From Tuberibacillus sp. Marseille-P3662 (GTDB lineage: Bacteria; Bacillota; Bacilli; Bacillales; Sporolactobacillaceae), in assembly GCF_900178005.1 (NCBI RefSeq), contig NZ_FXBS01000006.1:620001-684000 (forward strand): a DNA stretch of 64,000 nucleotides. Reading direction: 5' to 3'. Below the pieces are notes generated by a model. The model worked only from the letters and a program-made list of their open reading frames with translations. It ran no database searches and had not been told where the DNA came from. Position numbers and translations under genes: made by a program. This document shows, one piece after another, positions 37,977 through 48,451 of this stretch; position 1 is the first letter of the stretch, and every line of letters starts with the position of its first letter.

Positions 37977-39092
37977 ATGGCTAATCAAGATCGTGTGTTA
38001 AATACATTTTTGGAACTTGTACAAGTTGATTCTGAAACGGGTGAAGAGAGTACCATAGCTGAAACTTTGAAGGAAACGTTTACGAATCTCGGGCTCAGTG
38101 TTGAAGAAGATCAAGCTTGCGAACAGACGGGTCATGGTGCTAATAATTTAATTATTACTTTTACTGGTGAGGACGGCTATGATCCAATTTATTTTACTTC
38201 ACATATGGATACAGTTGTTCCTGGTAAAGGGATACAACCTGAGGTCAAGGACGGCTACGTCACCTCTGATGGGACAACGATTTTGGGTGCCGATGATAAA
38301 GCAGGATTAGCTGCTATGATAGAGGCTATCCGCGTCATTCAAGAAGATCAATTGCCGCATGGTGACATTCAATTCGTGATTACCGTTGGTGAGGAGTCCG
38401 GATTGGTCGGTGCCAAAGCTTTGGATGACAAGCTTGTTCACGCCAAGTATGGCTATGCTTTAGACAGTGACGGTACTGTCGGACATATTATTACTGCCGC
38501 ACCAACTCAAGCGAAATTGAATGCAACAATTTACGGTAAGACAGCTCATGCCGGTGTTGAACCTGAAAAAGGTGTTTCAGCCATAACAATTGCTTCTAAA
38601 GCGATTGCTAAAATGCCGTTAGGTCGTATTGATAAGGAAACAACGGCTAATATTGGTCAGTTTCAGGGCGGTCAGAAAACCAATATTGTGTGCGATCAAG
38701 TCGATATCCTTTCTGAAGCTCGTTCCTTGGTTAAAGAAAAATTAGATAAACAAGTCGAGGCCATGCAGAATGCCTTTAATCAAGCTGCGGAAGACATGGG
38801 GGGCAGTGTGGATATTGATGTTAATATCATGTACCCGAATTTTAAATTTAAGGCTGACGATCATGTTGTTGAGATCGCCAAACGAGCCGCGAAGGCAATT
38901 GACCGGGAACCTGTGCTACTTGAAAGCGGCGGCGGCAGCGACGCTAATGTGATTGCCGGAAAAGGGTTTCCGACCGTTAATTTAGGTATTGGCTATGAGA
39001 ACATTCACACGAAAGAGGAAAAAATGCCGGTGGCTGAATTAGAAAAAGCTGCGGAAATGATTATCGCCATCGCAAAAGAAGCGAAACAATAA
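37977..39092 (+). CDS. M20 family peptidase (PepT-like, YqjE)
   Basis: A 371-aa zinc aminopeptidase/tripeptidase-like protein. Metal-binding motifs: FTSHMDTVVPG (His-x-Asp), GADDKAGLAAMIEA, VTVGEESGLVGAKAL (Glu-Glu), DSDGTVG, and a late ESGGGSDANVIAGKG. The dimerisation domain contains AKLNATIYGKTAHAGVEPEKG. It corresponds to B. subtilis YqjE, located in the same region. The exact peptide substrate is not known. Confidence 0.93.
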   Translation: MANQDRVLNTFLELVQVDSETGEESTIAETLKETFTNLGLSVEEDQACEQTGHGANNLIITFTGEDGYDPIYFTSHMDTVVPGKGIQPEVKDGYVTSDGTTILGADDKAGLAAMIEAIRVIQEDQLPHGDIQFVITVGEESGLVGAKALDDKLVHAKYGYALDSDGTVGHIITAAPTQAKLNATIYGKTAHAGVEPEKGVSAITIASKAIAKMPLGRIDKETTANIGQFQGGQKTNIVCDQVDILSEARSLVKEKLDKQVEAMQNAFNQAAEDMGGSVDIDVNIMYPNFKFKADDHVVEIAKRAAKAIDREPVLLESGGGSDANVIAGKGFPTVNLGIGYENIHTKEEKMPVAELEKAAEMIIAIAKEAKQ

Positions 39093-39110
39093 GCACGGTG
39101 GAGGGTGGAG

Positions 39111-39140
39111 ACTCGTTCCGAAGTACGGAACGAGTTTTTA
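39111..39140 (+). terminator. Terminator after the M20 peptidase gene
   Basis: ACTCGTTCCG / CGGAACGAGT with loop AAGTA, then five T. Confidence 0.9.
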
Positions 39141-39205
39141 TGTGAACCCAAAACGGCTGATGGGTTATAATAAAAGATAGAATAAGATGGATGAGGTGAT
39201 CGGTG

Positions 39206-40411
39206 ATGAGTCATCAGCATCCGAATGGCAATATCATTTTTCATATTGATATGAACAGTTTTTACGCTTCTGTAGAAGTCGCTAACCACCCAGAATTAAA
39301 GGGTAAGCCGCTTGCGATTGCCGGAAGAGCGGAAGAGCGGCGGGGTATTGTCGTAACGAGTAGTTATGAGGCGCGGGCACAAGGCGTCAAGACGACGATG
39401 CCGGTATGGGAAGCGAAACGATTATGTCCGGATTTGATTGTGAGGCATCCCGATTTCTCTTTGTACCGGGAAACATCAAGGCAGATTTTTGCGATATTAA
39501 AAGATTACACGGAACTTGTGCAAAAGGTATCAATTGATGAAGGTTATATGGATGTGACAAACAGTAGTACTGGCACGCACCCTGTTGAGCTCGCTCGACA
39601 AATACAAGACCGCATCTTGCAAGAGATCAGCATTCCTTCAAGTATTGGTATTGCGCCGAACAAGTTTTTAGCTAAAATGGCGTCTGATATGCAAAAGCCG
39701 CTCGGAATGACCATCTTAAGAAAACGAGATATTAGTGAAAAATTATGGACGCTTCCGATTGGTGATATGCATGGCGTCGGTTCAAAGACAGAAGAAAAAT
39801 TACGGGGATTAAACATTGACACAATCGGTGATCTAGCCAATACGCCGGCACTAAAACTAACTGAATGGTTTGGGGTCCAAGGAGGGCGCCTGCATGAGCG
39901 CGCCAACGGTCATGATGCAAGGCCTGTGGATCCTTATGCTGAAAACACTTTTAAAAGCATTGGTCAGTCGACAACCTTGTCTCGTGATACGACTGAGACC
40001 CAAGTTGTCAGACAAATATTTGGGCAATTAGCCTCTAAATTGGAAGCACAATTGCGGCAAAAACAAGTTTGTGCTTATCACCTCAGCATGATGATTCGCT
40101 ATAGTAATTGGCAAACAATCACCCGGGCGACGATGCTAAGTCAACCAGTTTTCCGTCAGGATGATCTCGTTCGTTTAGCGATGGAACTGTTTGATCGTCA
40201 CTGGGATGGTCGGCCCCTTCGTCTTTTAGGGCTTACGACATCGTCGTTTGAAAATATGGCTACGGCTACGAAACAACTTGATCTTTTCAGTTACGAAAAT
40301 GATGCTAAACAAGAGCCTATTAATCATATGATTGATGAATTGAATGACAAATACGGAAAAACGATGCTTAAGCGCGGCAATCAGTTGTATCGCAATGATC
40401 AATCGGAGTAA
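39206..40411 (+). CDS. dinB: DNA polymerase IV (Y family)
   Basis: Error-prone translesion polymerase. The 401-aa protein has the catalytic acidic motifs IIFHIDMNSFYASVE and VSIDEGYMDV, the SSYEARAQGVKTTMP fingers region, helix-hairpin-helix GVGSKTEEKLRGLNIDTIGD, and a C-terminal beta-clamp-binding QLDLFSY. It corresponds to B. subtilis YqjH (PolY1). ATG 39206 is 6 bp after GAGGTGA. Confidence 0.95.
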   Translation: MSHQHPNGNIIFHIDMNSFYASVEVANHPELKGKPLAIAGRAEERRGIVVTSSYEARAQGVKTTMPVWEAKRLCPDLIVRHPDFSLYRETSRQIFAILKDYTELVQKVSIDEGYMDVTNSSTGTHPVELARQIQDRILQEISIPSSIGIAPNKFLAKMASDMQKPLGMTILRKRDISEKLWTLPIGDMHGVGSKTEEKLRGLNIDTIGDLANTPALKLTEWFGVQGGRLHERANGHDARPVDPYAENTFKSIGQSTTLSRDTTETQVVRQIFGQLASKLEAQLRQKQVCAYHLSMMIRYSNWQTITRATMLSQPVFRQDDLVRLAMELFDRHWDGRPLRLLGLTTSSFENMATATKQLDLFSYENDAKQEPINHMIDELNDKYGKTMLKRGNQLYRNDQSE

Positions 40412-40463
40412 ACTAGAAGGAATGATTTTAGGGAAGAATGAATTGAATTTGGGGGTGGCCCGA

Positions 40464-42794
40464 ATGAGTATTGATCAAACGGAATGGAAACAAGAGCAGC
40501 AGCGGGTGAATAATGTTATTGACCAAGCTAAAGAGAAAATGAAAACATTAAAAGCAAGCGGTGCTGATGTGAAATCGGACGTTTTGCACTTACGCCGGAA
40601 TTTTTGGGATGATGTGACGGTCAACTTTGACGAACCTGATGATATTATTGAAACTTATGCGAGTATTACTCAACAAGCCGGAGTATTATCGGAACGTGAA
40701 CGCAGCCATGGTCTCGTCAATCAACAACTGAAAACATTAGAAAGGATCACGGCATCACCTTATTTTGGTCGCATTGATTTTCATGAGAATGGGGAAAAGA
40801 CGTCAGAGCCTATCTACATTGGCATCGCTTCATTACTTGATCGACATGATAACGACTTCTTGGTTTACGACTGGCGGGCACCTGTCTCAAGTCTTTACTA
40901 TGATTATCCACCGGGCCCGGGTGAATACGATACACCTGAAGGGACCATTGCCGGAAATATTGATCTCAAACGACAGTATGTCATTAAAGACGGCCACATT
41001 GATGGCATGTTTGATACAGGGCTAACCATTGGTGATGGTTTGTTGCAACAGGTGCTCGGCCAAAATGCGAGCCAGCATATGCAAAATATTGTCGCAACCA
41101 TTCAACAAGAACAAAATCGCATCATCCGTAATAGCGGCAATCGCATATTAATTGTTCAAGGTGTAGCTGGTAGCGGCAAAACGTCGGCCGCTCTTCAGCG
41201 GGTCGCCTATTTACTATATCGTCATCGCGGCGTTCTGCAATCAGAAAACATCCTGCTGTTTTCACCTAACAACATTTTTACCAGCTTTGTTTCTTCTGTT
41301 CTTCCAGAGCTTGGTGAAAATAACATGCAGCAGTCAACGTTTCAGGAATACTTAGAGCATCGGCTTAGAGACATGTTTACTATCGAAGATGCGTTTGCGC
41401 AACAAGAGGCTCTTCTAACAATCGATGACCCTGAGACTTACAAACAGATGCAAACCAGCATTCAATTTAAGGCAAGTCTGGATTTCAAAGATATGATTGA
41501 TGCTTATTTACGGGAACTATCTGAGGCGGGGATTGTGTTTCAGTCGCTTGTTTTTCGTGATAATGTTCTAGTTTCTTCAGAACAGATGCGGCAACAATTT
41601 TATGCCTATGACTCAAACATCTCTATTCCTAATCGTATGGAAATGTTGGTGGAATGGCTGAAGACTCAGATTAATCGTCAAGCCCGAATCGAACTGAAGA
41701 AAAATTGGGTCGAAGATGAGATTGAGTTATTAGATCCTGAGGATTATCGCAAAGTGTATCAAAAGATGCAGAAAGAACAACCTGATGTTGATACGTTTGC
41801 TGATTTCGAAACGGAACAGACGATGCTCGCCAAATTAGTCGTTAAAAGAGCTTTTCGACCCTTGCTTCAAACTGTTAAACAGCTTGATTTCATTGATGGT
41901 ACCGCCATTTATAAGCGATTATTTACCAAATGTATGCCACAGTCGGCAAGTCTTCCGGATGATTGGGAGACCATAGGGGCGAAGACGATTGAACGTATTA
42001 GCCAAGGACAGCTTGCCTATGAAGATGCAACACCTTATCTATATCTCAAAGATCATATTGAGGGTAGACGAACGAATACGGCGATCAGGCATGTATTTAT
42101 CGATGAGGCGCAAGACTACTCACCGTTTCAATTTGCCTTTATCCGATTTCTGTTTCCTTACAGTAAAATGACGATTCTGGGTGATCGGCACCAAGCTATC
42201 TTTTCACATGCGATTCATTCATTGACAGAACGTCTGCCGCAATTATTCCCTAAGGATGAGCAGGAAACGTTCTCGATGAATCGAAGTTACCGGTCAACCC
42301 GGCAAATTGTAGAATTCACCCGTGAACTATTGCCTGATGGAGGGTCCATCGAGGCTTTTAATCGCGAAGGCAGCCGACCGACACTTACGACAGTCTCTGA
42401 TACGGCATCATTACGACATCATGTTGTTGAACAAATTCGCTGCCTGCAAACGGGTGATCATCAAACCATTGCCGTGATCTGCAAAACGTTTCAAGAAGCT
42501 GAGTCGACCTATGAGGCGCTTCGTGATGACATCGACCTGAATCTCATTGATAAGGAAACGGTCACTTATGAAGCAGGTGTTCTTGTGATTCCAGCTTATT
42601 TGGCCAAAGGGATTGAATTTGATGCGGTGATCATCTATAATGCTTCAGCTCAGCAATATGCACGAGAAGATGAACGACGGTTGTTTTATACCGCTTGTAC
42701 CCGGGCTATGCATGAACTGTACATTAATGCGCTAGTTCAACCCACGCATTTACTTGATGATGTTTCGCATGATAAATTTGTGTCCGATTCATGA
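40464..42794 (+). CDS. helD: HelD-type RNA polymerase recycling helicase
   Basis: A UvrD/Rep-like superfamily 1 ATPase that in B. subtilis binds stalled RNA polymerase and frees it from DNA. The 776-aa protein has a helical N-terminus (secondary-channel arm), Walker A GVAGSGKTSAALQRVAYLLY (about residues 231-250), HVFIDEAQDYSPFQF (Walker B), SMNRSYRST, and IPAYLAKGIEFDAVIIYNAS with RLFYTACTRAMHELY. ATG 40464 has GGGGGTGG upstream. Confidence 0.93.
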   Translation: MSIDQTEWKQEQQRVNNVIDQAKEKMKTLKASGADVKSDVLHLRRNFWDDVTVNFDEPDDIIETYASITQQAGVLSERERSHGLVNQQLKTLERITASPYFGRIDFHENGEKTSEPIYIGIASLLDRHDNDFLVYDWRAPVSSLYYDYPPGPGEYDTPEGTIAGNIDLKRQYVIKDGHIDGMFDTGLTIGDGLLQQVLGQNASQHMQNIVATIQQEQNRIIRNSGNRILIVQGVAGSGKTSAALQRVAYLLYRHRGVLQSENILLFSPNNIFTSFVSSVLPELGENNMQQSTFQEYLEHRLRDMFTIEDAFAQQEALLTIDDPETYKQMQTSIQFKASLDFKDMIDAYLRELSEAGIVFQSLVFRDNVLVSSEQMRQQFYAYDSNISIPNRMEMLVEWLKTQINRQARIELKKNWVEDEIELLDPEDYRKVYQKMQKEQPDVDTFADFETEQTMLAKLVVKRAFRPLLQTVKQLDFIDGTAIYKRLFTKCMPQSASLPDDWETIGAKTIERISQGQLAYEDATPYLYLKDHIEGRRTNTAIRHVFIDEAQDYSPFQFAFIRFLFPYSKMTILGDRHQAIFSHAIHSLTERLPQLFPKDEQETFSMNRSYRSTRQIVEFTRELLPDGGSIEAFNREGSRPTLTTVSDTASLRHHVVEQIRCLQTGDHQTIAVICKTFQEAESTYEALRDDIDLNLIDKETVTYEAGVLVIPAYLAKGIEFDAVIIYNASAQQYAREDERRLFYTACTRAMHELYINALVQPTHLLDDVSHDKFVSDS

Positions 42795-42798
42795 AGCG

Positions 42799-42845
42799 AA
42801 ACCACCCGATCTTCTCATTTTAGAAGATTTGAGGTGGTTTTTTTA
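42799..42845 (+). terminator. Terminator after helD
   Basis: AAACCACC ... GGTGGTTT outer stem with inner ATCTTCT / AGAAGAT, followed by seven T. Confidence 0.9.
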
Positions 42846-42959
42846 ATGGGTAGCTGGTAAATGATTTGAGCAATATTGCCGCAATTCTTGCAATCAGATA
42901 AAATGTGAATAATAGAGATTGTTTTAAATTTTTTGATGTAATATGTACAGGGGGTCACA

Positions 42960-43904
42960 ATGAAACATTTATTAGAAGATTTAAAGACGAATATCGGCAA
43001 GGTGCTTGTCGGTAAAGATGATATTGTCGAACTACTAACGATCGCCTTAGCAAGTGGTGGTCATGTTTTGCTTGAAGATGTTCCTGGGACAGGAAAAACA
43101 ATGATAGCGAAAACGCTAGCTCGTTCAATTAATGGTCAATTTCAAAGAATCCAAATGACACCGGATATTTTGCCTGGTGATGTGACGGGCATTCAAATGT
43201 ATAATCCGAAGACCCAAACGTTTGAGGTCAAATACGGGCCGGTCATAACTAATATTTTGTTAACTGATGAAATTAACCGGGCGACACCGCGGACGCAATC
43301 GAGTCTACTCGAAGTCATGGAGGAACGCCAAGTCACCATTGAAGGGCAAACCGTCACCGTTGATCCGCCATTTCTAGTGATCGCCACGCAGAATCCAATA
43401 GAACAACAAGGAACGTTTCCGCTCCCGGAAGCGCAAAAGGATCGGTTCTTTATGCAAATTCAATCGGGTTATCCGTCAAAAGAAGAAGAACGGCATATTC
43501 TGCAGCTATTTCGTAGCCATTCACCTCTTGAGGCCTTGCAAACGGTTGTTGAAATGGAGGATATTATCCAATTGCAGAAGGCGGTCACTCAAGTGTCGTT
43601 TTCAACTGATGTGGAAAACTATTTGCTAGATGTTGTGCAAGCGACACGGCAAATGGACATCATCGATGCCGGGGTTAGTCCGCGTGGGACCTTAGCATTG
43701 ATGCGTGGGGTTCAAGCGCGTGCCTATCTTCATGGACGTGATTTTGTTATTCCGGAAGATGTTCAAACACTAGCGGCTCCCGTACTCGCTCACCGTCTTG
43801 TTTTGACGATGGAAGGTGAGATGCAGTATACCAAGCGGCAGGCTTTGCAAACCGTCATGGAAGGTATCCATGTGCCGGTGGAAAACGGTGCGGTTGAGCG
43901 ATGA
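42960..43904 (+). CDS. MoxR family AAA+ ATPase
   Basis: The 314-aa MoxR protein has Walker A LLEDVPGTGKTMIAKTLARS, QMTPDILPGDVTGIQMYNP, Walker B NILLTDEINRATPRTQSSLL, and sensor 1 VIATQNPIEQQGTFPLPEAQ. MoxR ATPases act as chaperones for protein complexes. It forms an operon with a DUF58 and a DUF4129 gene (4- and 14-bp overlaps), the arrangement of B. subtilis yeaC-yeaD-yebA. Confidence 0.94.
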   Translation: MKHLLEDLKTNIGKVLVGKDDIVELLTIALASGGHVLLEDVPGTGKTMIAKTLARSINGQFQRIQMTPDILPGDVTGIQMYNPKTQTFEVKYGPVITNILLTDEINRATPRTQSSLLEVMEERQVTIEGQTVTVDPPFLVIATQNPIEQQGTFPLPEAQKDRFFMQIQSGYPSKEEERHILQLFRSHSPLEALQTVVEMEDIIQLQKAVTQVSFSTDVENYLLDVVQATRQMDIIDAGVSPRGTLALMRGVQARAYLHGRDFVIPEDVQTLAAPVLAHRLVLTMEGEMQYTKRQALQTVMEGIHVPVENGAVER

Positions 43905-45091
43905 TAGAAGAGCGAAAAGTGCTTTTTCCGTCGGTGGCACAGTTAATAACAGGCATTTCTATATTAGCTATTTTCATCGGTTATTTTTTTGAAATGGAAC
44001 AACTACTCGTGTTGGACGTCATGATTCTCCTTTTGCTATTGTTCCTGACCACTTATCTTAAATGGATTGGAAAAGATCTAACCTTAACGAGTCAAACACC
44101 CAAGCTTAGAATGTACAAAGGTGATCGTAGCGAAGTGGTGTTAACCATTCAGAATCCGAGCCGGTGGCCGGTGATCAGCGGTCAATTGACAATGTCGGCT
44201 GATGATCAAGTGACCTTTCCGGGGATACAAAAATCAGCTACAGGACACTATGCTGTTCCGTTTAAGCTCTCGGGACGTCGTGAACGAACCCTTCGTATCC
44301 CTGTTGAAGGTCTCCGCCGCGGGCATGCCAAACTCAAAATCCATGATATCAGACTCTATGATCCATTCAATCTATTATACTTTCAGATTGATTTTGGTTG
44401 GAGGATTCATTCCACGATGGTTGTGTTTCCTAATCAGAAAGCCATCGGTGGTTTACAACGTGTCACAACGATGTCTATAGGTGAACAGGCGAGCCAGCAG
44501 TCACTGTTTTTCGATCAGACGCAGCCTATGGGGATTCGCGAGTATCAATCAACGGATTCTAGTAAGCATATCCACTGGAAAGCAAGTGCTAAGACAGGTG
44601 AACTACAGACGAAAACATTTGAGAGGACGACGCGGATGATTTGGTCGATTGTGCTGTGTCATCATCCCGTTACGCAAAGGAAAATAACGATGGCACAACT
44701 GGAACAACAAATCGCTTATGCCGCTCACTTATGTTGGATCGCGGAAAAACAAGGGATTCAGATCGAATTGTTCTGTAATTCAAAACCCCGAGGTGACACG
44801 TTGCTGCATTTGCCACCTGATTCTGGACGGATTCACTTGTTCAAAGCACTCGAATTTTTGGCACTGATTAGCAACAAGCAAATTAAAATTCGTCCGGAAT
44901 TAGCGTTTAAAGACATCGGCCGACGTTTTGATGGTCAACGTGTCGTCTTTTTTATGAATCAATACGCGACAGGCGATCAGCAATTGATGGGGCAATGGTA
45001 CCGACAAGGGCATAAGCTGTTTAGATTGGATCTTGACAGCGGCGCTTTAAAACGATTAAGCGGGGGAGGACAGCCGGATGCCGTCTCATAA
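43901..45091 (+). CDS. DUF58 domain membrane protein
   Basis: The 396-aa protein has two N-terminal hydrophobic helices (about residues 12-30 and 34-50), a beta-rich region, and the DUF58 signature GIREYQSTDSSKHIHWKASA (about residues 205-224). DUF58 proteins are partners of MoxR ATPases and have a vWA-like fold. Its start overlaps the moxR stop by 4 bp and its end overlaps the next gene. Confidence 0.92.
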   Translation: MIEERKVLFPSVAQLITGISILAIFIGYFFEMEQLLVLDVMILLLLLFLTTYLKWIGKDLTLTSQTPKLRMYKGDRSEVVLTIQNPSRWPVISGQLTMSADDQVTFPGIQKSATGHYAVPFKLSGRRERTLRIPVEGLRRGHAKLKIHDIRLYDPFNLLYFQIDFGWRIHSTMVVFPNQKAIGGLQRVTTMSIGEQASQQSLFFDQTQPMGIREYQSTDSSKHIHWKASAKTGELQTKTFERTTRMIWSIVLCHHPVTQRKITMAQLEQQIAYAAHLCWIAEKQGIQIELFCNSKPRGDTLLHLPPDSGRIHLFKALEFLALISNKQIKIRPELAFKDIGRRFDGQRVVFFMNQYATGDQQLMGQWYRQGHKLFRLDLDSGALKRLSGGGQPDAVS

Positions 45092-46286
45092 GCACATGAC
45101 TGTTTTTCTCTATTTCCTACTTGAATTATCAATGGCAATGGTGCTGTTTGCACCGGTTGATCCAAGTGGATCATTCTGGACATCGGCGGCTGTCCTTTTA
45201 ATCATGGGAGGCGCTCACTGGACTTGTTTCTACCTCATTTATAAAAAATCGGGTGAGTTAGTTTTAGCCGCTTGTTTAGCCTGTTCCGTCCTCATTGGCC
45301 TCATTACTTTTCTATCTGGTGTCGCTTTTATGTTTGCGGCTATTCTATCTGGATATCTTTGCTGGCGCGTCATTCGCAGCTTTGAGCGTTATGAGCAAGA
45401 GGACGTTTGGCGCTTATTTATTAATGCTCTTACAATTACCTTCATTTATTTTGTGATTGCACCATTGTTTCCTCCTATTCATGTTGGATGGTTAACAGTT
45501 GTCCCAGTGTTTTTGATGCTTGCGATTCGTTTAGCCTTGAATGTTGTAGGTGGCGACATTGACTGGCGCGGGTTCTATGTTGTTGGAGGGACGGCTGGAT
45601 TAACGATCGTTACCGGTTTGTTGATTTTCCTCCTAATGCCAGTTTGGAAGACAGTAATTGGATGGGTTGGTAGTGGTATTGCTGGTATCGTCTATTTGAT
45701 TTTAAGTCCGATATTCAAATGGCTTCGTTCCCTTGTGTCTTATGACCATTTAAATGTGGATATGGGGACATTGGGTAAGGAAAACGAGAAACAACCGAAC
45801 AAGATGCAAGAGGCTCTTGCGCATACATCACCGGATACCTCATGGTTGTTATGGATAGAGTTTGTTGTCGTTGCTCTAATTGTCATTGTCGTTTTTATTG
45901 TTTTATGGCGCAAACGGTTCAAAATGTCATGGGATGAAACGAGTGTTCAAGTATCTTCAGGTGAACAAGGACTTAGCCGTACGTCCGGTCGTAATGGGCG
46001 ATTTACCCAGCGTGCAAAGCCGCCAAATGATGCGGTTCGAAAGGCCATGTTCCAATTTCAAAAGAAAATGAAAAAGGCTGGCTTTGGCAGGCATGTACAT
46101 GAAACATTGAGCACTTGGCTCGAGCGTCTGCCGATATCTACCGATGAACAAACGACCCTGAGCCATCTTTATTACCAAGTTCGTTATGGGCAATATACTC
46201 CAAGCGATGCCGAAGTGAGACAATTCGAGACTTTAACGAATGCCGTTTATGACCAGGTGAGGCGTCACTCCAACGATCAGTTTTAA
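45078..46286 (+). CDS. DUF4129-type membrane protein, no transglutaminase domain
   Basis: The 402-aa protein has six or more membrane helices in the first 225 residues, a linker, another helix (about residues 258-277), and a cytosolic C-terminal DUF4129-like region (AVRKAMFQFQKKMKKAGFGR, LYYQVRYGQYTPSDAEV). In B. subtilis YebA and similar operons the corresponding protein is much longer and has an external transglutaminase-like Cys-His-Asp domain; none is present here. The start overlaps the DUF58 gene by 14 bp. Confidence 0.85.
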   Translation: MPSHKHMTVFLYFLLELSMAMVLFAPVDPSGSFWTSAAVLLIMGGAHWTCFYLIYKKSGELVLAACLACSVLIGLITFLSGVAFMFAAILSGYLCWRVIRSFERYEQEDVWRLFINALTITFIYFVIAPLFPPIHVGWLTVVPVFLMLAIRLALNVVGGDIDWRGFYVVGGTAGLTIVTGLLIFLLMPVWKTVIGWVGSGIAGIVYLILSPIFKWLRSLVSYDHLNVDMGTLGKENEKQPNKMQEALAHTSPDTSWLLWIEFVVVALIVIVVFIVLWRKRFKMSWDETSVQVSSGEQGLSRTSGRNGRFTQRAKPPNDAVRKAMFQFQKKMKKAGFGRHVHETLSTWLERLPISTDEQTTLSHLYYQVRYGQYTPSDAEVRQFETLTNAVYDQVRRHSNDQF

Positions 46287-46384
46287 AATTAAGGCTATGT
46301 TAAAGGTCATTTAAGGATTTGCCTATGCAGATGGCCATCAAGTACAATAAGAGAGATAAATGAGATGAAATCGTGGTGGTAAAA

Positions 46385-47296
46385 ATGGAATTAGTTTTTT
46401 TAGGGACAGGTGCCGGCGTCCCTGCAAAGGAACGGAATGTCAGCAGCGCTGCGCTCGTCATGCCTGAGCATCAAGGGGAGATGTGGCTGTTTGACTGCGG
46501 CGAAGCGACGCAACAGCAAATCCTGCGTACGAAGGTGACGTTACCTAAAGTCAAGCATATATTCATCAGTCACATGCATGGGGACCATATTTTTGGGTTG
46601 CCAGGTTTACTAGGTAGCCGGTCGTTTCAGGTCAAAGATGAACCGTTGACGATTTACGGTCCAAAAGGAATTAAACGATTTGTCCAAGAAGCGCTCCGTT
46701 CATCCAATACCCATTTGCAATATCCATTAGAGATCATTGAAGTCGAAGACGGTGCTGGCTACGAGATTGGGGCAATGACTGTCACAGTACGGCGCTTGGA
46801 ACATGGCATTCCATGTTACGGTTACCGTGTGAGTGAGGCGGACAAGCCAGGGACGCTACTTGTTGATAAATTGCAGGCTGAAGGGGTAGAGCCGGGCCCG
46901 ATATATAAGCAATTTAAAGAACAGGCAACCGTTACATTGGCTGACGGACGGACGTTAAATAGCGCTGATTTCATTGGTGATGCCAAAAAAGGGAAACATC
47001 TGGCCGTGATCGGTGACACACGCTTGTGTGATGCCGCTTCCGAACTGGCGCGGGATGTTGATGTACTTGTCCACGAGGCGACATTCATGGATCATCAAGC
47101 TGAAGCTGCTCGACAATTTCACCACTCAACGGCCAAACAAGCGGCAGAAACAGCTAAAGCGGCCGGAGCCGCTTCGCTGATTCTTACTCATATTAGTTCA
47201 AGATATAAAGATAGTAGTCAAGACCTTTTGGTTGAGGCACAGGCTTCGTTTGCCAATAGTTATTTGGCCGAAGACCTGTGGAGTTATACGTTCTAA
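46385..47296 (+). CDS. rnz: Ribonuclease Z
   Basis: Zinc endonuclease trimming tRNA 3' trailers. The 303-aa metallo-beta-lactamase fold has [31 protein letters not shown], the zinc motif [17 protein letters not shown], the flexible-arm region, [10 protein letters not shown], and [19 protein letters not shown] 46385 gives [11 protein letters not shown] as in B. subtilis Rnz; GTGs at 46373 and 46376 lie upstream. Its end overlaps the convergent namA-like gene. Confidence 0.95.
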   Translation: MELVFLGTGAGVPAKERNVSSAALVMPEHQGEMWLFDCGEATQQQILRTKVTLPKVKHIFISHMHGDHIFGLPGLLGSRSFQVKDEPLTIYGPKGIKRFVQEALRSSNTHLQYPLEIIEVEDGAGYEIGAMTVTVRRLEHGIPCYGYRVSEADKPGTLLVDKLQAEGVEPGPIYKQFKEQATVTLADGRTLNSADFIGDAKKGKHLAVIGDTRLCDAASELARDVDVLVHEATFMDHQAEAARQFHHSTAKQAAETAKAAGAASLILTHISSRYKDSSQDLLVEAQASFANSYLAEDLWSYTF

Positions 47297-48315
47297 TATT
47301 TCCAACCGCGTTCATATTGACGTGGTCCTTTGATTTCAGTCCTTAATTCTTTGGCAGCTGTTAGCGGCCAATAAGGGTCACGCAATAGTTCGCGGGCAAG
47401 TAAGACCAGATCAGCGCGGTCATTTTGTAGAATTTCTTCCGCTTGCCAGCCTTGTGTAATCAGGCCGAGAGCCCCGGTAGCAATTTCAGCTTCATGTTTG
47501 ATCCTATCCGCGTAAGGGACTTGGTATCCTGGAAAGGCGTCAACTCCGACAGGGACAACACCGCCGGAACTGCAATCGATAAGATCAACGCCGCGCCTTT
47601 TCATTTCTTTCGCATAATAAATAAAATCATCTTGGGTGTTGCCGCCTTCCGCATATTCATTTGCACTAATGCGGACGAACAACGGTCCGTTCCACACATC
47701 ATTAACAGCCTCGATGACTTCTGCTAAAAAGCGGAATCGATTCTCACGAGAGCCGCCGTATTCATCATTACGGTGATTGGTTAAAGGACTTAAAAATTGA
47801 TTAATCAGATATCCGTGCGCGCCGTGAAGTTCGATTATGTCGAAACCAGCTTGTTTGGCACGATAGGCACCATCTTTGAAAGCCTGAACGGTTTCTTTAA
47901 TTTGCCCCCCTGTCATGGCTTCAGGCGTTGACATATCTTCGTTGAAAGCTAAGGCGGAGGGAGCATGAATGGTACCGTTAAGATTTGCCTTTCGTCCGGC
48001 ATGTCCTAACTGAATCCCAATTTTGCTGTCTTGCTCATGGACGAGATCAACGACTTGCTTAAGGCCGTCGATTTGTTCATCATCCCAAATGCCCAAGTCG
48101 TAATCGGATATCCTACCTTGCGGGGTGACGGCGGTTGATTCGACGATAATTAATCCGACTTGGCCGACAGCCCGGCTTGTATAATGAGTTAAATGCCAAT
48201 TCATAACCTTGCCGTCTTCATTGCTACACGAGTACATGCACATCGGTGACATAACGATGCGGTTTTTTAATTCAACATTTTTTATTTTATAAGGTGAAAA
48301 TAACTTTGTATTCAT
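47293..48315 (-). CDS. namA: NADPH dehydrogenase, old yellow enzyme (YqjM/NamA)
   Basis: FMN-dependent ene-reductase for alpha,beta-unsaturated carbonyls and nitro compounds. The 340-aa TIM barrel has [12 protein letters not shown] with the YqjM-type active-site Cys, [53 protein letters not shown] (catalytic His pair), [20 protein letters not shown] and [12 protein letters not shown]. It is convergent with rnz with a 4-bp overlap; the same pair is neighbouring in B. subtilis. Confidence 0.94.
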   Translation of the reverse strand: MNTKLFSPYKIKNVELKNRIVMSPMCMYSCSNEDGKVMNWHLTHYTSRAVGQVGLIIVESTAVTPQGRISDYDLGIWDDEQIDGLKQVVDLVHEQDSKIGIQLGHAGRKANLNGTIHAPSALAFNEDMSTPEAMTGGQIKETVQAFKDGAYRAKQAGFDIIELHGAHGYLINQFLSPLTNHRNDEYGGSRENRFRFLAEVIEAVNDVWNGPLFVRISANEYAEGGNTQDDFIYYAKEMKRRGVDLIDCSSGGVVPVGVDAFPGYQVPYADRIKHEAEIATGALGLITQGWQAEEILQNDRADLVLLARELLRDPYWPLTAAKELRTEIKGPRQYERGWKY

Positions 48316-48451
48316 CCTTCATCGCAACCTTTCTCTAATATTATGACTTTATAGAACGATATTATAGCATAAAAAAAACACTCACTCTTCTAATATGCTT
48401 TAAAGGTCATCAAAAAACCTCCACCACTTGCGAAAAGGGTAGAGGCTTTGC

